NCBI GenBank assembly: GCA_001897755.1
Contig: MKUJ01000010.1
Location: 166,943 to 205,432 of the forward strand
DNA length: 38,490 nt
Origin: Afipia sp. 64-13
Lineage (GTDB): Bacteria; Pseudomonadota; Alphaproteobacteria; Rhizobiales; Xanthobacteraceae
Direction of reading: 5' to 3'
This document shows positions 34,092 through 38,490 of this stretch, one piece after another (the stretch's first letter is position 1; each line of letters opens with the position of its first letter). A program made the translations under genes and the position numbers. Under the pieces are notes generated by a model. That model was not told where the DNA came from. It did no database searches and saw only the letters and a list, made by a program, of their open reading frames with translations.

Positions 34092-34856
34092 ATGTCCCTG
34101 GTGATCTTCGACGCCGCTTTTTATGCGGTGGCCATCCCTGCGGTCATTGCGCTTGGGCTTTCAAAGGGAGGCTTCAGCGGACTCGGCGCGATCGCGACGC
34201 CGCTGGTGGCGCTCTATCTGCCGCCGCTCTCGGCTGCCGCGCTGCTGCTGCCGATCATGATATGCCAGGACCTGATCTCGCTTTACGTCTATCGCAAGGA
34301 CTGGAGTCCGCGAAATCTGAAAGCCCTTCTGCCGGGCGCTCTGGTCGGCGTAGGCCTCGGCTATCTGTTTGCGGCCTACGTCTCGGACGCCGGCGTACGG
34401 ATCGTGGCTGGAGGAATCGGTCTCGCCTTCGCGGTCACCGCCTGGCTGCGGCGGGGCAGTCTCGCCTCGTACAACGCGACCGTCACGCGCGGTGCGTTCT
34501 GGGGCACGGTCTCGGGATTTACATCGTTTGTCGTGCAAGGCGGCGGCCCCGCTTTTCAGGCCTATGTCCTGCCCCAGCGGCTGCCGAAAATGACATTCGT
34601 CGGAACCTCGACGATCTTCTTCTTTATCGTCAATGCCCTGAAAGTCTTTCCCTACTTTCTTCTCGGACAATTCAGTCCGCACAATTTGACGACATCGCTC
34701 GTGCTATTGCCGCTGGCCGTCGCATCGAACTTCCTCGGCTTCTGGCTGGTCAGGCACACCTCGACCACATGGTTCTACCGCATTGCCTATACCCTGCTGG
34801 TCCTGATCTCCCTCGGCCTGCTCTGGCAGGGCGTCGGCGACCTGCTGCAGGCATAG
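34092..34856 (+). CDS. TSUP-family (TauE/SafE) membrane permease
   Basis: This 254-residue integral membrane protein with about eight hydrophobic segments carries the TauE/SafE signature GLSKGGFSGLGAIATPLVALYLPP at the N-terminus and its repeat SGFTSFVVQGGGPAFQAYVLPQ in the second half, as in the inverted repeat of the family. Members move sulfite, sulfoacetate or other small organic anions, often for export. ATG 34092 gives the usual length and starts just before the first membrane segment; ATG 34056 or 33948 would add hydrophilic residues. The divergent position beside an SsuABC-like importer might point to a sulfur-containing substrate, but that is weak evidence. Confidence 0.9.
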   Translation: MSLVIFDAAFYAVAIPAVIALGLSKGGFSGLGAIATPLVALYLPPLSAAALLLPIMICQDLISLYVYRKDWSPRNLKALLPGALVGVGLGYLFAAYVSDAGVRIVAGGIGLAFAVTAWLRRGSLASYNATVTRGAFWGTVSGFTSFVVQGGGPAFQAYVLPQRLPKMTFVGTSTIFFFIVNALKVFPYFLLGQFSPHNLTTSLVLLPLAVASNFLGFWLVRHTSTTWFYRIAYTLLVLISLGLLWQGVGDLLQA

Positions 34857-34895
34857 AGCGCGCCATACGCGCTCCCCGCACGCAGTCCAACTGCG

Positions 34896-35222
34896 CTATT
34901 TGACGATCGAGAACGACGTCGGTTGCAGGAATTGATTTCGGATGTTCTGGATGAGCTGTCCGTCGCGTTCGGTTTCGACACGCGCCGCGAGCCAGGCCGG
35001 ATCGTTTTGAAACGCCGTCCATTTACGTTCGCGTTCGGCCATCGATTCCCACGCCAGCAGATAGGTAAGCTCCTGATTGGACTCGCCGATGACGGTGGTG
35101 AAGAAACCCGCCTGAAGGATTTGGTGCTTCTCCCATAGGCTCAGCGTCACGCTCTCGAACCGCTTCAGCACATTCGGCAAACGGCCCGGCAAACAGGAAT
35201 AGACGCGCAATTCATAGATCAC
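34896..35222 (-). CDS. NIPSNAP-family protein
   Basis: This 108-residue single-domain protein starts with IYELRVYSCLPGRLPNVLKRF and contains ELTYLLAWESMAERERKWTAFQNDPAW, the two conserved blocks of the NIPSNAP (dimeric alpha-beta barrel) family. Its biochemical role in bacteria is not established; some members occur in catabolic clusters. GGAGGA lies 9 nt before the ATG. It is convergent with the TauE-like gene, with only 39 nt between the stops, where a 6-bp hairpin (34857-34873) is seen. Confidence 0.9.
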   Translation of the reverse strand: MIYELRVYSCLPGRLPNVLKRFESVTLSLWEKHQILQAGFFTTVIGESNQELTYLLAWESMAERERKWTAFQNDPAWLAARVETERDGQLIQNIRNQFLQPTSFSIVK

Positions 35223-35391
35223 GACAGTTTCCTCCGATCACATGCACCATCGCTCCATAGAGCGACCGGCATGGTTCGGCAAGAGCCGGAGCGGCGTCAC
35301 GGCGCGGCAGCCGCGTCTCGTCTTCGGGATTTTCAGATGCACGATCCCCGGCTATCATCGAGATCGTCGCTCCCTCGCGGACGTTCTTGCG

Positions 35392-35736
35392 ATGATGAAA
35401 CTGATCCTGATCCTCGCGTCTTTGGTCGGCGGCGCCGCGTACACCGACAGCGAAATGGTGGACGTCGCCAAGCGCGGACCGGTCGATCTGAAACCGTTCG
35501 CCTGTCAGGACGTCACGCGCAGCAGCGTGATCGACCGCGTCTGCTACGACAAGGCAAAACGCTACCTCCTGATCCGGCACCGCATGACCTATGATCAGTT
35601 CTGCGCGATCCCGGACGATACGGTCACGGATCTGCTGGACGCGCCATCCATGGGCCAGTTCTTCCGGCACAATATCGAAGAGCCAGTCCACGGCGCGGCT
35701 TACGACTGCCGGACGCATCCCATGCCGGCGCACTGA
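35392..35736 (+). CDS. KTSC-domain protein
   Basis: From ATG 35392 the protein has 114 residues: a short hydrophobic leader (MMKLILILASLVGGAAYT), then a KTSC-type domain. DLKPFACQDVTRSSVIDRVCYD, YLLIRHRMTYDQFCAIPDD and DLLDAPSMGQFFRHNI match the family pattern of a short beta-rich module ending in SxGxFFxxxI. Four Cys in the mature part may form disulfides if it is exported. The function is unknown. The frame is open from 35242 but those residues have no domain character. It is followed after 27 nt by another small secreted protein. Confidence 0.8.
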   Translation: MMKLILILASLVGGAAYTDSEMVDVAKRGPVDLKPFACQDVTRSSVIDRVCYDKAKRYLLIRHRMTYDQFCAIPDDTVTDLLDAPSMGQFFRHNIEEPVHGAAYDCRTHPMPAH

Positions 35737-35763
35737 ACGGACACTCGCGCAAAGGAGATCATC

Positions 35764-35976
35764 ATGATGAAGGCCGGATCAGTTCTGTTCGTCGCCATTC
35801 TCATTACGACGTCGTCCGCCGCCCATGCCGCGGGCACGTACGAACAGCGCCGCGCCTGCCGGTCCGACGCCATGAAGTTCTGCCGCGAGTACGTGCCGAA
35901 CGTCAAAAAGATCACGGCCTGCATGGAGCGCAATATCAAGCGGCTTTCGCCGGCCTGCCGCGCCCAGTTCCACTAA
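35764..35976 (+). CDS. Small secreted Cys-rich (GLG1-repeat-like) protein
   Basis: This 70-residue protein has a signal peptide (KAGSVLFVAILITTSSAAHA) and a mature part of about 48 residues with four Cys in the spacing ACRSDAMKFC...ITACMERN...LSPACRAQF. This matches a single Cys-rich GLG1-type repeat, in which the Cys form two disulfides. AGGAG lies 6 nt before the first ATG; a second ATG follows at once. The role is unknown. It lies on the same strand as the KTSC gene, so the two periplasmic proteins may be cotranscribed. Confidence 0.85.
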   Translation: MMKAGSVLFVAILITTSSAAHAAGTYEQRRACRSDAMKFCREYVPNVKKITACMERNIKRLSPACRAQFH

Positions 35977-36120
35977 CCGCGCATCGGCGGCACGGGAACC
36001 CGCGAAGGCGCCAAGCCCGGAGCGACCGCGATCGTTCACGAATCCGTCAGTAGCCCCCGCCTTGTCGGGTGCGACAACCTGGCGCAGTATCGTGCAGAAG
36101 CGCTCGCCCGGAGTCGTCCC

Positions 36121-37434
36121 ATGAACGCCCCCGCCCAGGCCTCGTCTCCCCGGCCGGCCTCCTCGCGCCTTGCCACTGTGCTGCGCGTAACCAGCGGCAA
36201 CTTCCTGGAAATGTTCGACTTCTTTCTGTTCGGGTTCTACGCGACCTACATCGCGCGGGCGTTCTTCCCGACCGGCAATGAATTCGCCTCGCTGATGCTG
36301 ACCTTCATGACCTTCGGTGCGGGCTTCCTGATGCGGCCCTTGGGCGCCATCGTGCTCGGCGCCTATGTCGACCGGATCGGCCGCCGCAAGGGCCTGATCG
36401 TTACTCTCGCCATCATGGCGGTCGGCACCGTGCTGATCGCTTTCGTGCCGTCCTACGCCACCATCGGTCTGATTGCTCCGGCGCTGGTGTTGATCGGCCG
36501 CCTGCTGCAGGGATTTTCCGCCGGCGTCGAGCTTGGCGGCGTCTCGGTCTATCTCGCGGAAATGGCGCCGCCCGGCCAGAAGGGCTTTTACGTGAGCTGG
36601 CAGTCCGGCAGCCAGCAGGTCGCCATCATCGTCGCCGCGACGCTGGGCTACCTGCTCAACACGACATTGGCGCCGCAAACCATGTCGGACTGGGGCTGGC
36701 GCATTCCCTTCTTCATCGGCTCGCTGATCGTGCCTTTCATCTTCATGATCCGCCGCTCGCTGCAGGAGACCGAAGCCTTTCTCGCGCGCAAGCATCACCC
36801 GACGCTGTCCGAGATTTTTGCATCCATCGTGACCAACTGGCAGATCGTGCTCGCCGGCATGCTGCTGGTGGTGATGACCACGGTCTCGTTCTATCTGATC
36901 ACGGTCTACACCCCGACCTTCGGCAAGAGCGTGTTGAAGCTTTCGCTGACGGATTCGCTGGTCGTCACCTTCTGCGTCGCGCTGTCCAATCTGTTCTGGC
37001 TGCCGGTGATGGGCGCGCTGTCCGACCGCATCGGCCGCAAGCCGATCCTGCTCGGCTTCACGCTGTTGACCATCCTCACCGCCTATCCGGCGATTGCCTG
37101 GCTGGTCGCCGCACCCTCGTTCCAGCGCATGCTGGCCGTCGAACTGTGGCTGTCGTTTCTCTATGCCAGCTACAACGGCGCGATGGTGGTGGCGCTGACC
37201 GAGATCGTGCCGGCCAGCGTGCGCACGGTCGGTTTCTCGCTCTGCTACAGTCTGGCAACCGCGCTGTTCGGCGGCTTCACGCCGGCGGTTTCGACCGCGC
37301 TGATCGAAATGACCGGCGACAAGGCCGCGCCCGGCATGTGGATGACCTTCGCCGCGGTGTGCGGTCTGGTCGCGACGCTGACCGTCTACCGGCGGGGCGA
37401 GTCGAGCCGCCTGGTGCAAGCCGCGGCGGCGTAA
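36121..37434 (+). CDS. citA: MFS tricarboxylate (citrate/tricarballylate) : proton symporter
   Basis: This 437-residue, twelve-helix major facilitator of the metabolite:H+ symporter group is very like the enterobacterial citrate carrier CitA and tricarballylate carrier Tcu[21 protein letters not shown], the loop [13 protein letters not shown] and [20 protein letters not shown] are nearly the same as I recall for CitA. The second half has [14 protein letters not shown]. It would import citrate or a related tricarboxylate into the cytoplasm. GGAG lies 7 nt before the ATG. It stands alone without tcuAB genes, so the exact substrate is open. Confidence 0.93.
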   Translation: MNAPAQASSPRPASSRLATVLRVTSGNFLEMFDFFLFGFYATYIARAFFPTGNEFASLMLTFMTFGAGFLMRPLGAIVLGAYVDRIGRRKGLIVTLAIMAVGTVLIAFVPSYATIGLIAPALVLIGRLLQGFSAGVELGGVSVYLAEMAPPGQKGFYVSWQSGSQQVAIIVAATLGYLLNTTLAPQTMSDWGWRIPFFIGSLIVPFIFMIRRSLQETEAFLARKHHPTLSEIFASIVTNWQIVLAGMLLVVMTTVSFYLITVYTPTFGKSVLKLSLTDSLVVTFCVALSNLFWLPVMGALSDRIGRKPILLGFTLLTILTAYPAIAWLVAAPSFQRMLAVELWLSFLYASYNGAMVVALTEIVPASVRTVGFSLCYSLATALFGGFTPAVSTALIEMTGDKAAPGMWMTFAAVCGLVATLTVYRRGESSRLVQAAAA

Positions 37435-37497
37435 ACCGGAACTCCGTGCCCTGTCATTGCGTTAGAACGGGCGATGCCATGACATGACGGAGACGGC

Positions 37498-37653
37498 GTG
37501 AGCGATCAGGAGCCCGGTTTTAAGAAACAGGACAAGCGGATCGCCGACAACGAGGCCGCCGAGGTCGTCCGTCATCAGGCGCGGGTCTCGACCTGGGCGA
37601 TCATGCTGGTCGGCCTGATCGGCCTGTTTCTCGTATTTTATGCGGTCCGATAG
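37498..37653 (+). CDS. Small single-pass membrane protein (51 residues)
   Basis: GTG 37498 opens a frame of 51 codons ending in TAG at 37651-37653, with GGAG 5 nt upstream. The product has a charged N-terminal half (SDQEPGFKKQDKRIADNEAAE) and one membrane helix (WAIMLVGLIGLFLVFYAV) at the C-terminus, so the polar part probably faces the cytoplasm. I do not recognise a family. The ribosome site, the amphipathic charged segment followed by a clean helix, and the fit between two genes argue that it is real. Confidence 0.7.
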   Translation: MSDQEPGFKKQDKRIADNEAAEVVRHQARVSTWAIMLVGLIGLFLVFYAVR

Positions 37654-37664
37654 ATCGCCTGCCG

Positions 37665-38174
37665 CTAATGATCGAATTCCATGTCGACACATTGCAGCAC
37701 GTTGTCGCCAATGCCGGTGGCCAGATCGATGCAGCCCCTCACCTTCCGCGCCGTGATATCGGCGACCCAGATCGCCATGCCGCCCGAGCCGAAAAATGCA
37801 TTGGTGTTCGGCGGTTCGGTTTCCGTGGCGTCGAAGGCATAGGTCGAGTCTGTCGGGAACATGCGCCCCCGCGACACGCAGTGTCCGCTGGCGCTGGTGT
37901 TCTTGAGTTCGCGGCTGTCGCGCGTGACCTCGACCGAGACTTCGCAACGATAAAATTCAGACGTCGCCGTGTTCATCACATAAGCATGCGAGCGGCAGCC
38001 GATGGTCTGCATCTTGCCCGGCGCCAGCGCCCGGCTGCAGGCGATGCGATGATTGTTGCTGAGCTTGAAGGATTCCGCACCCTGCGCGCGCGTCGGCGCC
38101 GCGAGCAGCAGCACCGTACAGGCAGCAAGCGCAAAGGGTCCGGTCAGATGGCGCACTCGCCGTGATCGGCTCAT
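37665..38174 (-). CDS. Secreted protein of unknown function
   Basis: This 169-residue protein has a signal peptide (RHLTGPFALAACTVLLLAAPTRAQG). The mature domain contains five Cys (IACSRA, IGCRSHAY, YRCEVSVEV, GHCVSRG, RGCIDLA, LQCVDMEFDH region) and is beta-strand rich. The motifs do not match a characterised family that I can name. It is convergent with the small membrane protein, with 11 nt between the stops. Confidence 0.8.
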   Translation of the reverse strand: MSRSRRVRHLTGPFALAACTVLLLAAPTRAQGAESFKLSNNHRIACSRALAPGKMQTIGCRSHAYVMNTATSEFYRCEVSVEVTRDSRELKNTSASGHCVSRGRMFPTDSTYAFDATETEPPNTNAFFGSGGMAIWVADITARKVRGCIDLATGIGDNVLQCVDMEFDH

Positions 38175-38249
38175 GGTCGATGTCCCGTCTCGTCACTGGA
38201 GATGAATCGGTCGCAAGCCGCGCAATCTAGTGGAGCGCGGCGGCGGACG

Positions 38250-38490
38250 CTACCGCTCTGGCGAAGCGGCGTCCGCGACGATCAGCGCGATCTCCCGCCG
38301 CAGATCATCGATCGAGGGATTGTCGCGTGCGACCCGGTAAGCGCGGCGAACGGCGGCGCCAAGGTTTGGAATCGCTACCGCATCATCGCAAATCGGCTTG
38401 ATCAGGGCATCGACGATGCAATTCCATTTCATCAAACCGATCTTGCCGGGCATGCCGCAGCCCCCGACCAGATCGGCGGTCTCGACAATC
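38250..38490 (-). CDS. Unrecognised protein, C-terminal part (5' end outside window)
   Basis: The frame is open to the window edge; the visible 79 residues end at 38250. The segment before the internal Met 38453 (VETADLVGGCG) reads as natural protein, so the gene probably begins outside. The visible part is helical with VDALIKPICDDAVAIPNLGAAVRRAYRVARDNPS and DLRREIALIVADAA. No family is recognised. It reads toward the secreted protein gene on the same strand, 75 nt away. Confidence 0.6.
   Translation of the reverse strand, partial: IVETADLVGGCGMPGKIGLMKWNCIVDALIKPICDDAVAIPNLGAAVRRAYRVARDNPSIDDLRREIALIVADAASPER

Noticed and set aside
34857-34873. Hairpin AGCGCG/CGCGCT between the TauE-like and NIPSNAP genes
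   Set aside because: No T tract follows on either strand, so an intrinsic terminator is not supported.
35779-37419. 546-codon open frame opposite the citrate symporter
   Set aside because: It reads as a Gln/Arg/His-rich shadow; the other strand is an unmistakable MFS protein.
1-38490. CRISPR arrays, insertion sequences, prophage, toxin-antitoxin or defence genes
   Set aside because: No regular spacer-repeat array, transposase, integrase or recognisable defence domain was seen in any supported gene.

Overview
The window is high-GC DNA with the gene order and protein style of an alphaproteobacterium of the Bradyrhizobium/Rhodopseudomonas/Afipia group (Nitrobacteraceae). Supporting signs are the rlpA - dacC-type - tmk - holB - metG - tatD - MBL hydrolase chain, palindromic intergenic repeats of the rhizobial type, and many small His/Arg- or Cys-containing secreted proteins. 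The genus is an inference from recognised protein families, not from a search.

Layout. (1) 1-636: 3' end of an AMP-forming acyl-CoA ligase, followed by a cluster of palindromic repeats (652-806). (2) 858-8637, minus strand: a housekeeping chain reading from rlpA down to an MBL-fold hydrolase, with several 1-4 bp start/stop overlaps. Its metG carries a 166-residue histone-H1-like tail. (3) 8893-11476: small single genes (DUF2478, tRNA-Ser(UGA), GNAT acetyltransferase, PPC/DUF296, secreted His/Arg-rich protein) ending in a clear intrinsic terminator. (4) 11528-34856: a large catabolic region without visible mobile-element genes. (5) 34896-38490: NIPSNAP, KTSC, small Cys-rich secreted protein, CitA-like tricarboxylate symporter, a 51-residue membrane protein, a secreted protein of unknown role and a partial gene.

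The catabolic region has three blocks. Block A (minus, 21386 to 11528) is a six-gene operon: thiamine-diphosphate enzyme, aldehyde dehydrogenase, acyl-CoA dehydrogenase, NDP-forming acyl-CoA synthetase, thiolase, bifunctional hydratase/3-hydroxyacyl-CoA dehydrogenase. Read in reaction order it would take a 2-oxo acid (or an acyloin-type substrate) to an aldehyde, then an acid, an acyl-CoA, and through one full beta-oxidation round. Block B (21715-29189) holds an Asp/Glu-racemase-like protein, an orphan TTT/Bug binding protein, an SDR, a VOC protein, a LysR regulator, a second acyl-CoA dehydrogenase closely related to that of block A, and a 3-ketosteroid-dehydrogenase-like flavoprotein. Block C (minus, 33793 to 29363) is an SsuABC/TauABC-type ABC importer co-directional with two tandem, about 80% identical racemase-like proteins. 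A TauE/SafE-type permease follows at 34092-34856.

The most unusual point is the trio of racemase-superfamily proteins. All three have Asn where racemases have the first catalytic Cys. Two keep the second Cys (the arrangement of arylmalonate decarboxylase) and one has neither. Together with the transporter, the TPP enzyme and the beta-oxidation set, this suggests an undescribed pathway for an organic acid. The substrate cannot be read from sequence alone.
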